In this document: positions 22,801-35,300 of the stretch, piece by piece
How positions within the stretch are numbered: the first letter of the stretch is position 1
Layout of the letters: every line of letters starts with the position of its first letter
Assembly: GCA_003260075.1 (NCBI GenBank)
Contig: QLIY01000480.1
Location: 1 to 64,000, forward strand
DNA length: 64,000 nucleotides
Reading direction: 5' to 3'
Origin: Phallusia mammillata
Lineage: Eukaryota > Chordata > Ascidiacea > Phlebobranchia > Ascidiidae
The notes under the pieces: model-generated
The model's database searches: none
Told to the model about the DNA's origin: nothing
Seen by the model: only the letters and a program-made list of their open reading frames with translations
Position numbers and translations under genes: made by a program

Positions 22801-25800
22801 GAGCCGAAGTTGGCGTTTCCACTGTGGTTGAAAAGTAACAATTTGCAGTCCCGGATGTTGTGAAGAAGCTGACCGAAGTGGGAATCGATAAAACGACTTC
22901 GAACGTCTGAGACTGTCCCTGAGAGAGGTTTCCTTGTATTGAGATGTTGGTGCTAACGGTTACTTGCACTGCAATAGAAGGTTTGTTTTGTGTAGATTTA
23001 AGTGGTAAACTGGATATTGAAAAATGCAAGCATATAACACAAGGTTGGTGCTTTGGAAAATCGAATTTTTATGTAACGACTCTGCTCAGAAGATCAACAA
23101 CCGTAATTTAGTGTTAAAAACATATCCCTAACCTCATATCCTGCAAGTAGACAATATGCCTAAAAAGCTTTTGGTGAAAAAATATAACATAATCTTTATG
23201 TTACTACATCCCTTTAACCAATCTTTTGTTGTTGTTTAAAAACACACACAAAACTATCAAACTTTTTGGTGATAAACCAAAAGCAGTATCTAGACTAGAC
23301 AAAAACTAAGTTTCTACATAAACTAAGCTTAGTTTGGTCAAAAGGGAAAAAAAAACTTATGTCTAACTTTTGTCAAAAGCATAAAACTTACAAAGAATAT
23401 GAAAACTCGACACGACTTGTAAAGCGGCTATTGTTCAGCCTTTTTGCAACGAATTAAACCCTTACCTTCACAAATGGATTCTTTCAAGGTGGTGATTATT
23501 GCGGATAAAGCGGCGGCATTTGCCACAAGAATAGCATGAGTTGTTGAGTTGTAGGTCGCTAGATTACTTAGTTCGCTCTGATCAAATAAGAAAACGGTTT
23601 AGAAACTGAAAAATTGTTGCTACAAACGATGCCTTGTTACCTGGTTAATTTTGTTGGTGTATCCGACAGCAATGACGTCAGTTTGGGCCGCTGCAGCAAG
23701 CATAAGAGGAATTGCGGTTGAATCTTCGCTGGATTGTTGCGTAATAATAACTATTAACTGCAAACAAACATACAGGCTAACGAGATTGCATTTTTAAGTT
23801 GCTTTGAACGCTACTTTCTATACAGAAATGATTTTATTTGTACATTCTCAATCGTATCGATTCCCGTATTACTGAAGGTAAATGTGTAATGCGACCTCTA
23901 TATAATGTGACATTTACATAAAACTTCTAGAAGTTGGTGTATTATAATAAACTGACTTGTTATTTTATGTATTTAATGAGAGGTGTTATTGTCATAACGA
24001 TAAAATCATGAAGGTTAACTAACTACTTCTCAGTGTTTTTTTGCCATTTGTGTGACCTTTTAAGCTATTGGTTCCCAACATCTTTGGACGAATTCCTTTC
24101 TTAACAATTTAAAACATTTTCATTCCTCCCTAATGTGCTACGTAGTAGATGGTAAACAACACAAAGATCATTTAAAATTGGATATTTTTCAACTTCACGT
24201 GTCATAATCCCAAAGCTTAAGTGTCTTTTTACAAATCACATGGATAAATTAAGATAAATTCCTCCCCTCAAGATTTAATTTTCGGAGGAATTCATCCCGG
24301 TTGGAAACCACTGTTTCAAGTAATATTATTGCTAACCTTTCCCACGCCTTGCTCAGGTCCTCGATCCGTCGAAAACATCGCAAGTGAATGAGTGATTGCA
24401 ATCCCAGTCAATACCGAGGCAGAAGCTTGTTTCGTTAAACCATCAACAACGGACGAAACAACTGTAGTGTTTCCGCCTGAAGTTAACTCCAGTACCCTCT
24501 GCAAGACAACCGGAAGTATGACGCATGTTAATGACGTAACGCATGACGTCATAGCAAACCTCTTGGATTCCGGAGAATTGAAGAATGCCAAATCGCGTTT
24601 GGTCGTTGCTGATGTCAAAAAACGAAATGACGTCACGTATTGTCGATTTTACTTGAGCGAAATCGGCGTCGCTTATAACGGATGAGCTGTCCACCATAAA
24701 TACGACGTCACGTTGGCTGTACGGACATGCTACAGTATATAACATAATATTATTAATTGGTGATTGAAGGAATTGAGGGGATATAGTAAAACAAATGTAA
24801 CTCACTGGTGGGTAATTCGTTGACCAAGGCAGTGAAATTTGCTAGGGTTATAGGAGGTGATTCAGAATAGAAATAAAAACCCCAAACATCAAACTAAAAA
24901 GTGCACAACATATATAATAGTTACCTTAAAAAGGCAAAGATACCTTTAAAAGTGTAGTTTAGGTTTCAGTTTTCTATGTTAATCTTTCAAAAACAAATAT
25001 AACAGTGATATTAAAACGCATACTTAGATTTTGTTTAGCTGTATGGACATGACAACTTTTCAAAACCATCTGTTCTACATTTGTCTTGATAAACCGATCT
25101 CAGCTTGCTGTTAAAAGCTTGTAAAATTAGACACCTTTGCTGAACATGCTCGTTCAGAAAGCTACGTTGTCAATGTACAATACGAGTTAGATTTGGTAGG
25201 CAATGTCTTTTCATGCGACGTGCATAGGCCAAGTAATGAAACAACAATCCAAATATAGTTAATCAGTCAAAATTATTACCTGCTGCGAAACACTGTCACT
25301 AATTACGGTGCTTTGAGATTCCCCGTATGCGAGAAGAAGTCTTGCAGCAAGTGCCGAATACAAAGGTATATTTAAATCTGTGTACACCACATTGGCCCAG
25401 TTGATTGCAAATGCAGTTTGGATTTCATCATAAAAGGAAGAAACGTTGAATGTTTCGGCGTTAATTTGGTCGAAGTTGCCTTCATCAATCTGCAGAAAAC
25501 ATGTACTGGCTGAGAATAGGCTTTGACAGCGGGATTGCAAAAACCTAAGGGAAGAAATTTACTTTGATTTGTACGTGCGGTTTGTAAATATAGACTGTAG
25601 CTCTGGAAAAAAAATAACCAGTGAATTGATAAAACGCCAAAGTGAACTTTTTGTGTGCATCTATTATGTAGTCTATTTGGAAGGAATTACAATGTGGGGG
25701 GGGGGAAAAAAAAATAACCAGTGAATTGGTAAAACGCCAAAGTGTTTTTTTTGTGTGCATCTATTATGTAGTCTATTTGGAAGGAATTACAATGTTTTGA

Positions 25801-26648
25801 ATTGTGAAGTTAGAAATTCATCGACCATCTTAAATTTCACCTTCCATATTCCACCATCTCCAAGCGTTTCGCCGTCTCTTGTTTCTACATAAGCTAGACG
25901 TCGAAGCATTTCATGATCAGGTGGAAAAATGGCTAAAAGAAAAAAGCTGTTATCACGTTTTTGTTATAAACGCTATTAAGTTTAAAATCATCAACAGAAA
26001 GTTTGCAGCCATTTTCTAGGTTTCAGCAATTGCTATTGGTAACATTTTTGAAAATTAACGTATCTTTCTTATTGTTGCTAAGTATTATTTGAACCAAAAT
26101 CACTTTGCATTTATTATGGCAGAAATGTTGGGCGAAAAAAATATACGCGGCAAGTGCATGGCATATCCCAGACCAGAGTGGTTCAAGACTGGGAGGTTGG
26201 CAAGTATTTGTGGCCGAAAAAGGAGAAAAGCTCCTGTATTAAAGGCTGAATTTGCTGTTTTTATCGACATGTTTTAAGGCCCAAATGTTATTTAAAAAAT
26301 CAGCGCGTTTATATGGTCAAAAAGCGCGAAAAAACTATTGTTATTTTTAGGGATCAGCCACCTGTTTTCAGCAGGCAGAAATTGTTTGCGGCCCGCGGAC
26401 CAGGGTTTTGACCACCCTGTAGTTTTACCTAGGAAACTTATTCTTTGCTTCCAATTCTACCTTGCAACTTATTCTTTTGTCAGATGTATGCTTGTACAAC
26501 TATCTTTAAACTTACCAGCATCTTGAATGAGTTCAACGCATCGTATAACAACGGATTTTCCAAAGGCATTCGGCTGTAAGGTTAAATCCGTTTGTGAGGC
26601 AACAGAGCTAATAAAAAACAATAGAGACAGAACAGGCCACACTACCAT
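16802..26648 (-). CDS. Single-pass membrane protein: extracellular vWA domain, cytoplasmic dynein-stalk-like region (19 exons)
   Basis: Exons on the minus strand start at 26516-26648, then 25841-25932, 25280-25489, 24806-24893, 24560-24729, 24337-24498, 23641-23757, 23466-23577, 22788-22968, 22164-22297, 21572-21786, 21469-21509, 20677-20858, 19716-19858, 19260-19401, 19017-19162, 18352-18486, 17621-17806 and 16802-16936. All phases fit, giving about 907 residues. Order: signal peptide 1-19; N-terminal domain with IFPPDHEMLRRLAYVETRDG (20-174); vWA domain (176-361); beta-rich segment (362-466); Thr-rich linker; membrane segment 504-527; helical repeats (550-756); region 757-880 resembling the dynein heavy-chain stalk (EIRSYGSPPAGVHEVMTAVY). 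The vWA lacks normal metal-site residues. The last exon is the least certain. The first in-frame ATG precedes the signal peptide. Function unknown. Confidence 0.75.
17346..17581. repeat. 110-bp direct duplication across a 10-G run
   Basis: 17346-17459 and 17470-17581 are nearly identical and are separated by G10 at 17460-17469. The sequence includes part of repeat family R3 (GGGATCAGCC). Lies in the last intron of the vWA gene. Confidence 0.8.
19186..19249. repeat. Four 16-bp tandem units, each with a (T/C)GACGTCA palindrome
   Basis: TGACGTCA or CGACGTCA occurs at 19186, 19202, 19218 and 19234, exactly 16 bases apart, with diverged spacers. TGACGTCA is the CREB/ATF site. The array fills much of a 97-bp intron of the vWA gene, so regulation is possible but untested. 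Confidence 0.85.
19440..19595. repeat. Repeat family R3, copy
   Basis: Has GGGATCAGCCCTTGATG, TAGTACGCCAGGCCTATTAA and AGCCGGCCTTCCATGCAT, in an intron of the vWA gene. Shorter fragments of the family lie near 22375-22460. Confidence 0.6.
19781..20095. repeat. 150-bp direct duplication across an 11-G run, copying part of an exon
   Basis: 19781-19932 and 19944-20095 match almost base for base, with G11 at 19933-19943 between. The right copy repeats the 5' part of exon 14 of the vWA gene (19944-20027) with its acceptor. Only the left copy (19716-19858) is complete. Confidence 0.85.
22541..22695. mobile_element. ~155-bp inverted-repeat element, possibly pogo/Tigger-like MITE
   Basis: Ends CAGTAAACCTCGGTTAATCC and CGGTTTAACCGAAGTTTACTG are imperfect inverted repeats. 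CAGT ends suggest the Tc1/mariner-pogo group, but no clear TA duplication was found. A diverged relative lies at 41433-41628. Located in an intron of the vWA gene. Confidence 0.5.
25606..25794. repeat. 90-bp direct duplication across a 10-G run
   Basis: 25606-25695 and 25706-25794 are nearly identical, separated by G10 at 25696-25705, in an intron of the vWA gene. Confidence 0.8.
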
Positions 26649-27972
26649 CCCTATTGTCTTGTTGTTTTCTTTGAACTTGCTACTCAAGGCAAAGGGTATT
26701 CAATTCTGTGTCTGTAAAAGCAAATATTTCAGTTGCTATACGCATAAATACAATTTATTATCTGTTACAAAAGTTATCTTATAATAATTAACTTGTACAA
26801 AACTCATCTTATATGACACAGATGCTAAGCAGTAGGCTACTTTCATACTTTTTGGTACTGTTAAATTACATTTTCCCAGCGATGTATGCCTTGCCTAACT
26901 ATAAATCCAAACTGAACACTATTTTATTAGAATTCTGGTCGCAACAGCGGGGCAACCATTCATTGACCGTTAATCCAAAATTACAGGTCTTGGTTAGCAA
27001 CTGAATAGCAAATTTAGGTCCAAACAAGACACAATTCCTATTCTATGCTTACAGAAAATTGTCCCTTTTCACGCGAGGACACTGTACGTAATCATGCTAT
27101 CCGTTTTCTATGCCAAGCTATTGATCCACAATGAAATTTGATCGCGAGAAATTTATTTATGTGACAATGTTGCGACAGCAAGGCTAAACAGTCAACTGGT
27201 CAGCGTGTACTCCGGTCAAAGAATGACTACTTCTTTTCTTACCAGTCAAGCTATGTTTACAGTGCTGACAGTAAAAATTACTCGATGTTTGGATTCATAG
27301 CTGTTAAAATCTTGCAGGCCATAAAATTTTCTAATCTGTAACTGTCCTTACAGACCAACTGGTGTAGGCTACTTGAGTTTAAAGACAAACAACTTGGATT
27401 TTCAAAAGTACTGTCCCATATTAACTCCCAACCAATGCAACCTAAAAAACACAAACAACTGGCCAACTGCTTTTTTACAAAACATTATCGCTTGACTTGA
27501 TCCAATATTCAGGTTCGAGTATAATGTTTAAATCTGAAACAAGGCTTTTGTTATATCACCTGCTCTTATCTGTAATTCTAAAGGAGCAAGTATAGGTTTG
27601 TTTCTAAATTACAAAACTTCTTTGAAGCTGTGCGTGAGAGCGCTTCTTTGTTGTACAGAAGTGTGGAACAAAACATGACGAAACAATTCTAGAACGAATA
27701 AAAAGTGATTGTTCCCAAACAATGGATAACAACCAAACGATTCTTAAAGCAGCATTTTGTTCTCTGTTTCACTTTAAATCCTGCATTATTTTTTCCCCGT
27801 TTTGATAAACAAATAGTTCAAACCAATAAACAAACTTTATTGTAATTATTCTCTCAAGCTTAGAATGACGTCATCGTCAAATTATGACGTCATTCCATCG
27901 CAGGGTTGACTTTGAGACAAGCTTCAACCCCAGACGAGTATATTTTTGGCCAAAAGACGATTGGACCCTTTA
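26649..27972. other. Intergenic stretch between TSFM 3' end and the vWA gene 5' end
   Basis: No coding region recognised. TTTATT at 27836-27841 (AATAAA on the minus strand) is a likely TSFM poly(A) signal 130 bases past the stop. Two TGACGTCA palindromes lie at 27866 and 27885. The promoter of the vWA gene should lie upstream of 26648, but no core element was recognised. Confidence 0.5.
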
Positions 27973-30855
27973 TTAAACTTCGGTTGTTTCGCCGACTTTG
28001 AAACGTACAAAGTCGTGAACCTGCAAAGAGTTAAACTGCAGCCAATGTGCGACTGACACGTCACTTTCGAGCAAAAACGGTTGTTTTAGCAACTCATCAC
28101 TATTTTCGTCCGACGGCAAAACTGTGTATGAGACTGTTTCTTCAGTATTTTTGCTGCCATCTTCTTCTTGGTTGGCTTGTTGATTTTCGTTTCCATCAGC
28201 AGCAGTTACGTTATTTTCGACAGAGCTATCTTTTTCAGCCGTGGTGTTATTGATATCTTCACTAATGATGTCATTTTCCATTTGCGAAAGTGAGCTCTTC
28301 GGCACTTGAATGGTGACAGGTTCTAAGATTATTTTTTGGGTTATTTAGTAGATATGAGGCTAAAGACATTTCTTGGCTTATGCAAATTAAAAAAATGCTT
28401 TTAGCGGAAATCTACACCATACCTCACGGCAGACCTACATTTAGCTAATTCCCGATAGGTAGCGCAAAGAGCATTTTACCCATTTAAAACGATATATCTC
28501 CAAAAAGGCTTACGGTTAGGGCTATTAGGGTCGGGGTAAGGTATAAGCATTTAAAAATTCAATAAAACTAGCAGTAGAACTTAGTTTCTAATGTAATATG
28601 TTCAAAAACTTACCTACTATCCCTACCCCTCTTTAGCTGCTAAATTAATAATTCTGCTTTTTGCGCCACCTATCAAAAATTAGCTCAATGTGGGTCTGCC
28701 TTGAGGTATGGTGTTAGTAGCTCTACCGCTTTTAAGAAGCAACTCAATATATGCTGGAACGGTGCATGTTTATTCCATTTTTTCAGTTTGGCCAAATAGA
28801 AAATATATCCAGCAATAATTGGTATTCGACCTTTTACACTGATCTCTATGTACTGTTTAGTAAATTTTTGTTGCGAAACAAATGTTTCTGCTACATGCCT
28901 ATACGAAAAACAGGGTTTATGATTCTAGAATTCGATTTGGACAAACATTTTCTTGGTCATTACTCAATGTTAAAAAAAGTTAATTGCTTATTGCGAATTA
29001 AATACTTATAACGCTTGACGTACCATGATTTGCAAATTGCAAAAAAATCGACAAAATATACATACTAGGTGAAGTTCCAATTGAAGTGGGTTGCATTCCA
29101 ACAATGTGTTGAGCAAGCTGTGTACCTCTCAGTTTAAACATCTTTTGTGACATGGCTTCATCTATGAAACACACAGATTACTAAACACATATATTGATTG
29201 GTGACAAACAATGCATTGTACCATCCCCCGTTTTGGAATATGCAATTATGGACCCGTATCCACCAAAAAGTGGATTTGCAATTCTTTTTGCAACTAACAT
29301 GCTTGGATGTAGGTAATAAGCCAGGGATTGTTCTGGTGGTGGTGTGAGAATTGTAACACGTCTGACAATAATGTTTTCTTTTAATTTTCCTGCAAAAATA
29401 TAACATGTAAATATTGAATACAACGATTTAGAACAAAAATGTTTTCAGCAAATTTGTGGTAGCTAAACACTTACAAAAATGTTTGTTTAGACAAGTGGTT
29501 CTCAAACTTTGTGACACAATGCCATTGGACACCATTTTCCAAATGGGAAAAAATAAAGCACTATTTCTAAAAAAACTTAACCAAAGAAAAGACTTCTTAT
29601 ATATGTCAGTGATTTTTTTATCAGTGATGTGATAAAAGTCCAACCAACATCTCCAAAGGTGCAGTTTGATTGAAGTTTGAAAACCACTATTTTGGCAGTT
29701 TCCTTTAATAACAATACACTACACAAAACTTTGGCAAGACAACAAGCTAGCCAGTAATATATCATACCTATAGTAAGTGCAATCAAATCCTTTATGCTTC
29801 TCTGCTGGTCAGGTATTTGTAAATTTAAGATGTCATCTGAACTAATTGAGAACTGCAAGAAAAAAATCACATAAACAAACTTTTTTGCACAGACAAGCAT
29901 AAACATATTTTAGTAGTGCATTGCAATACATCTTTTGAAGATGCAACTTTTTGTTTAATTTGTTGTCAACAAGAAGTTTTGATTGTCAATTTCCATAGAA
30001 TGCATCTGTACTACTTTTTTTACCTTTCCAGGTTGGTGATAATTATTTAGGGATACTTCGGCAATCGTTTTCAAAGCGTCTTGAAATTGGTCAGTTTTTG
30101 CCACGAAATCAGTTTCACAATTCAACTGCAAAACAGCATAAGCATCAGTACATCAGAGTAATCTTCTATTTCAAACAAATGGTATAGTTTTAGTTTTACC
30201 ATTTTCCAACAAAGCAATCACTTACTTCCACAATTGCTGCACTACTTTTGTTGGTAACAATAGAAATTAAACCTTCTGAGATATCTTGTTTTCCTGATGA
30301 CATTTTTGCCCATCCCTTTTTCTTTGCAAGTTCCACCAAATATAGTTCTGCCTAAATATCAGAAAAAAATATTACAATTTGGATTGTACTCTGGGGAACA
30401 ATAAAGTATTGTCAAATGTCAGCCTTTTGCAATTTCACTCAATCTACTTAGTTGTTAAGCACATTAGAACATTAACTAGACCACCAGGATTAATATAAAC
30501 TCTAGTGACGCCATAGGCATGTTCAGTGTTTGTGATAATTCATAATTCCTTGTTAAAAATGACAGCAATAGTATTAGACAAAAATTGGCCCTCTTTTTTC
30601 AGTCATGAAAATATGGTAGGCCTACCATAGTTTTTTTGGACTGTGTGATATACCTTCAAAGTCATTAAATACCTTTTCCATGTCATATCCAGTTGCCTTT
30701 AATGCTTCTTTACAGCTGATGAAAGGGTAGTTTGTCTTGTTTCTGAGTTTCATTAGAATTTGTTTCTGTGATGTCGACTGCTTTGCCTCGGCGGACAACA
30801 TGCGTCTGGCATTTCCGATGAGAGAAACTCTCATCAATAATGTTGATTTCAACAT
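27973..30855 (-). CDS. TSFM: Mitochondrial elongation factor Ts (7 exons)
   Basis: Guanine nucleotide exchange factor for mitochondrial EF-Tu. Exons: 30673-30855, 30226-30351, 30024-30125, 29768-29852, 29222-29389, 29066-29161 and 27973-28322, in phase to 369 residues. The N-terminus (MLKSTLLMRVSLIGNARRML) is basic and hydrophobic, like a mitochondrial presequence. The UBA-like start reads LRNKTNYPFISCKEALKATG, the EF-Tu contact motif is NCETDFVAK, and the C-terminus VHDFVRFKVGE matches the family. The last exon carries an extra acidic, Asn/Glu-rich segment of about 60 residues before the conserved end, which makes the protein longer than human TSFM. A MITE sits at 28406-28727. Identity is secure. 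Confidence 0.94.
28406..28727. mobile_element. 322-bp Mutator-like MITE, sister of 6750-7070
   Basis: Left end GGAAATCTACACCATACC and complement of the right end GGTAGAGCTACTAACACC are inverted repeats, and the internal GCGCCACCTATC block matches the 6750 copy. Flanks GCTTTTAGC and GCTTTTAAG share seven of nine bases and look like a decayed 9-bp duplication. Located in the last TSFM intron. Confidence 0.7.
29492..29689. mobile_element. Degenerate hAT-like MITE
   Basis: Ends AAGTGGTTCTCAAACTTT and AGTTTGAAAACCACT are inverted repeats of the CAGTGGTTCTCAAAC type seen at 39884. No matching flanking duplication was found. Lies in a TSFM intron. Confidence 0.5.
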
Positions 30856-32371
30856 TTTGTTTTTACTGCAAAATTAAGAATACATTTTTTTTTTCTTTAT
30901 CTACCACAGTTTCAGTCAACAATTTCAAGAATTATATGTAGATTTAATTTATTGGAAAAATGACTTGACTAAGCAAGAAAACAAACGAACAGTTTATAAA
31001 AATACTGAAATAAAAATACCAGCCTACACAATAAACAATTATAATCCCAAAGTTAGCAACTTAGCAGCATTCAACCAAAACTAAAAATTTACAGGAAGTA
31101 TGCTATTTAAAAACTTGTCATAAACATTTACACACAAAACACTGACATAGGTGGAAATACTGTAAACTACTGTTGTAGCACACTTTTTAGTTAAGTATGT
31201 TTTACAGAATTTACGCAGTTTTTCATACGTTTAAAAGGCACAAATATTTCGTAAGCATCAAATGTTTGTAACGCATCGCTGCACAACACACATGTGCCAC
31301 TTTATAGAAATCTTACAACTTATACATAAAAAAATTTAAAAAAAATAATCTGTACTTATAATCAAAAACCACAAATGCCGCAGAGATCAAAGACATTCTA
31401 ACGCAGATGTTTCAATATTTGCTGCGGCTGTACTGAACTACAAATCACAATAATCTTTTTTATGTTATCTAGCTGTTAATCATTCGTTTGTCTACAACCG
31501 CAATGGAAACCAAGTATTTTACTCCCAGTGATAACAGATTTGCTACTAGGAACGGGCCGAGCCGAGCTAGAACCCGAGTACTCGGTACCAAGCATCGTTG
31601 TTTTTGATGCTTTGATGGTACTCGGCCGAGCAGTTGCACGAACTGAACAGAGCATTAAATTGCATATTCATGCCCTGCTAACATACGAAATTAGTGCTTC
31701 CAAAGGGTAGGTATCCAAGAACAAAATTGACTTTTGAAAAATGCGTTATAAGCAGTGGTGGGATTCAGCCGGTTCGCACCAGTTCTATAGAACCGTCGCG
31801 CGAAATTTATGAGATCAACGACCCGGTTAGCAATACTGGTTACTGTCAATGGACTTTTTGCAACAAAACCGGCTGAAAAATATGACGTTTGTGATATAAC
31901 CGACAAAAAATTTGAATCCCACCACTTGTTACAAGGTAAAAAAAACTTTTAGGGTTTGCACAGTTTAATACACTGCTGGTTACGTAACGACAAAACTAAC
32001 GTGGAAATGGGGAATGTGAGATGCTCGGTGTTCGACCAAACAGACATACACAAAACTCGTCTTCAAACCGCTTCTACTTTTGCTGTTGGCAGTGGTATTT
32101 TATTGTCATTAAAAGTACACAAACTGTTATCACCATTGTAAAACCAATAAAGTGGAACACCAGATGACCAGTTTGAAGCATGTGACTGTAAAATACGACG
32201 TAAAACAAGAAATCAGATGTAAAGGAGTAATGCTTTACATAGACGTCAACATAAAAGGATGCCAAACCATAAAACATGATGTACTGGCAAAGTCAAATGT
32301 TTCTAGGCATATGACAATTGGAAGGGATGACAACATTTCCTTAAAAAACTGTCACAATTATAAAAAGAAAC
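30856..32371. other. Intergenic stretch between NOP58 3' end and TSFM 5' end
   Basis: Mostly AT-rich. Holds a hAT MITE (31753-31927) and, at 31545-31690, a fragment with GGGCCGAGCCGAGC and TACTCGGTACCAAGC that also occurs near 58700-58770, probably another DNA-transposon remnant. TTTATT at 32099-32104 is a candidate NOP58 poly(A) signal. No gene seen. Confidence 0.5.
31753..31927. mobile_element. 175-bp hAT-type MITE, sister of 13823-13999
   Basis: Begins CAGTGGTGGGATTCAGCCGG and ends GAATCCCACCACTT. The flanks GTTATAAG and GTTACAAG differ by one base. Internal sequence (TCTATAGAACCGTC, TTACTGTCAAT) matches the 13823 copy. Confidence 0.8.
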
Positions 32372-35300
32372 TCAATCTTCTTGTTCGGCTTTGGCCTTCT
32401 TTTTCTTTTTCTTCTTTTTTACCTGCCATTACAAAGAACAATGATTTGTTGTGACAAATTAAACTAAGAATGAAAAGCTTTGGTTCCACTACATGTTTGG
32501 TTCCAATTTACTGGTACAACCTGCTCTACTCCTAGTACAAAACCACTTTATTTGAAAAAAAAAAGTTTGTACCTCTGGTTCTGCATCTTCTGAACTTTCA
32601 ACTTTGACAATCTGTTGCAAAAAAAGTGTTTGTTCATTTTACTCACATAAGTTTTGCACAACAAAATACTAACCGAAGTTTCAGGAGTTTCTGAAATTTC
32701 AGATTCCCTTTTTTTCTTCTTTTTCTTTTCCTTTTTCTGTAAAGATTTTAAAATATGCATAAAATTGTAAAGTTTAACTTGGCTCTTTTTATGTTTGTTT
32801 TTCACTTACGGATTTTGTTGGGGTTTCCACAATCGATGTTTCTTCTGCAACTGAAACTTTCTTCTCCTTTTTAATCTTCTTTTTGGGAGGTTGTTCAAGG
32901 TTGCCATCAGCAACTACAAGACTGGGTTTTTCTAAACAAGAATCGAATGTTAATTTGTCAAACAAAATTGCAGCATAAGCAGATGTCATGTAGCTCAGCT
33001 GTTAAAACAAGATTCGCCTATTATACCAATCCAGCTCTTATGAACAGGATTGTAAACGCGGTGTAAAAATTCTGATCGTGGGACAAAGAAAACTAACACC
33101 CATTTAAAACAATATATCTCTAAACATGTGATGGTCATGGCTAATTGAGATGGGCTGGGGATTTATCATATACAACAAAACTAACTGTAAAACTACAATT
33201 CTAACATACAAAACTTTCCTAAAAAAATAGGAGCTTTTTGCGTCACCTATGTAATTTAGCAAAATGTGGGTCTGTCAGGAGGTAAGGTGGTTAGTTAGTT
33301 CTTTAGTTAAACGATACAAAAATCAAGTATTTAACAAAAACACATATATTTTACCCCAGAAAATGTGCACATAATTTTTTTGAGCTTTGTTAAAATTTGA
33401 ATTTTTAAAGCATAGAGTTTTAAACAATAAAGAAGACAAACCATTCTCTTCCTCAGATTCATCCTTTACAGTCGTGTTTAGTTCTTGAATCTTTCGTTTC
33501 TTTGGTGCAGGTATTGTGGAGTCCTGGGCATTGTCGTACATGCGCACCTTCGGGAAAAAACTTTATAATTAAATGCATAGCCAAAAAAGAGGTGTAAATT
33601 TGCCAGGAAAGACCAAACGTTTGGTAGCAAACACAAAATAACATCTGACCAAAACCACAATCTTACCTCACTTTTGTTGACCCATTTATCAAACTTCCCT
33701 TTTCCTCCGACACTGAGTCTTTTGGAGCCTCCTTCCTCTAATGCCCTCAACCTTTGTTCTAGACTTGCACGGTTTTCTATTCCCATTTCTGTTGATGTTT
33801 CTTCCGCCAAAGCATCATACCTAATAGCCAGTGCACATTTGGCTGCCAACATCCGAGAAATTTTTCCCTGCAAACAATTGTTATTTAAAAATTTTAAATT
33901 CATGTTGCCAATCCTAAAATAAAGCAAGCTGATAGAAACTTGTTTGTGCAACCTGAAAGAAACAGATTCAAAATAGTAAATCCAAAAATGAGCTTGAAAT
34001 AAAAAGCAGAGATAACCAAATCACTAATTTATTTTTGCTGGTGTTCTATAGAATTCACACTAATGTTGCACAAACAAAAAAAGGACTAATTTATACAATA
34101 AGATGATCAACAATAACAAGCTCACTATATTTCGATCAAACTTACTTCTTTAAAAACAATTGAAGCAAAAAATTCTAGCTGGAAAGAATTTTGTATGAAA
34201 CCAGTATAATTATCATCATCAACTAGCAAGGCAACAGGAACAAAAAAGCATTTTCGTAAGAGCACTAAATTGAATAAATGAATTATATATATATTACCTT
34301 ATTTTTTGGGTTTGTTTGTCCAACCAGTGAAGCATGGTAGATTAAACCATATTTTGGTGTTTCTTTTCGTGTCTTCAATGCACGAAACAAAGCCTTTTCA
34401 GCACCCAAAATTTGTACAGTTGAAGACGGATATTTTGCTAAATTCAGCAGCGAGCCTAAACAAATACCAGTTTACCATTTCTGTCAAAATTCTGGATAAA
34501 ATGTTAAATGTTGCATAAAGTCATTACCTGCATGTGCAATTAATCTTGCTCCCACCAGTTCACCAACAAGAATTGTTAAGTTTGGTGCAATTGCCATCAT
34601 TCGATTTTTCAAATAGTCATAAAGTTGACCTCGATAGTCGGTAATCTCAATTATCTAAAAGACAAACAACTTTAGTTTTGTTACCCTGGTAATTACATAT
34701 AGATAAACTTTTTTTAAAAACATACTTGCTCAGCCAAGTATCGAATGTTACAAATGTCTTCATCAGAAATTTCTGTTCCCATAGAGATTTCAGCCAATCC
34801 CTTGACCTTAAAAATGATAAAACCAGTTATTGCAAAGGCAATTTTGATATTGTCTTCGTTTTTCCATTAGTCAAGAATATATAACACAAGTTCAAAAACC
34901 TCATAAAACCACAAATATACCTTTCGAACTCTTACTTTTAAATGTACATATGCACAGCACTATGAGACAGAATCTGCTAACATTTTTACCTGCTCTTCAA
35001 TTTCCTCTGGAAGCATTTCTGACATGTCAGTCTTTGAGGCATTAGTTCGAAAGCCCATTTTTTTGATAACTTTTGCAAAGGCCAAGTGATCTGTGACCAC
35101 CTTCCCCAACTCTGGAAAGTGCCATCCATACCATTCCCTACATCTCATCACATAATTGTTCAATTCCTTATCTAGGTCATCAAGCAATGCTACAAAAGGC
35201 AAACATTGGTTACAAAATAAAGAATACACACTAAAAATGAATGGTAGCATTTTGCAGGGAAATAAACATGCCACGATACTATTACATACATTGTTTTACT

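Noticed and set aside
24443..24559. Readthrough of vWA exon 5 into the following intron
   Set aside because: The continuation ends quickly and loses the vWA pattern, whereas splicing at GAG|GTTTGC to the TTGTCTTGCAG acceptor keeps frame and fold.
26649..26687. Longer N-terminus of the vWA protein starting at 26687
   Set aside because: The first codon there is TTG. The first ATG, at 26648, directly precedes a normal signal peptide.
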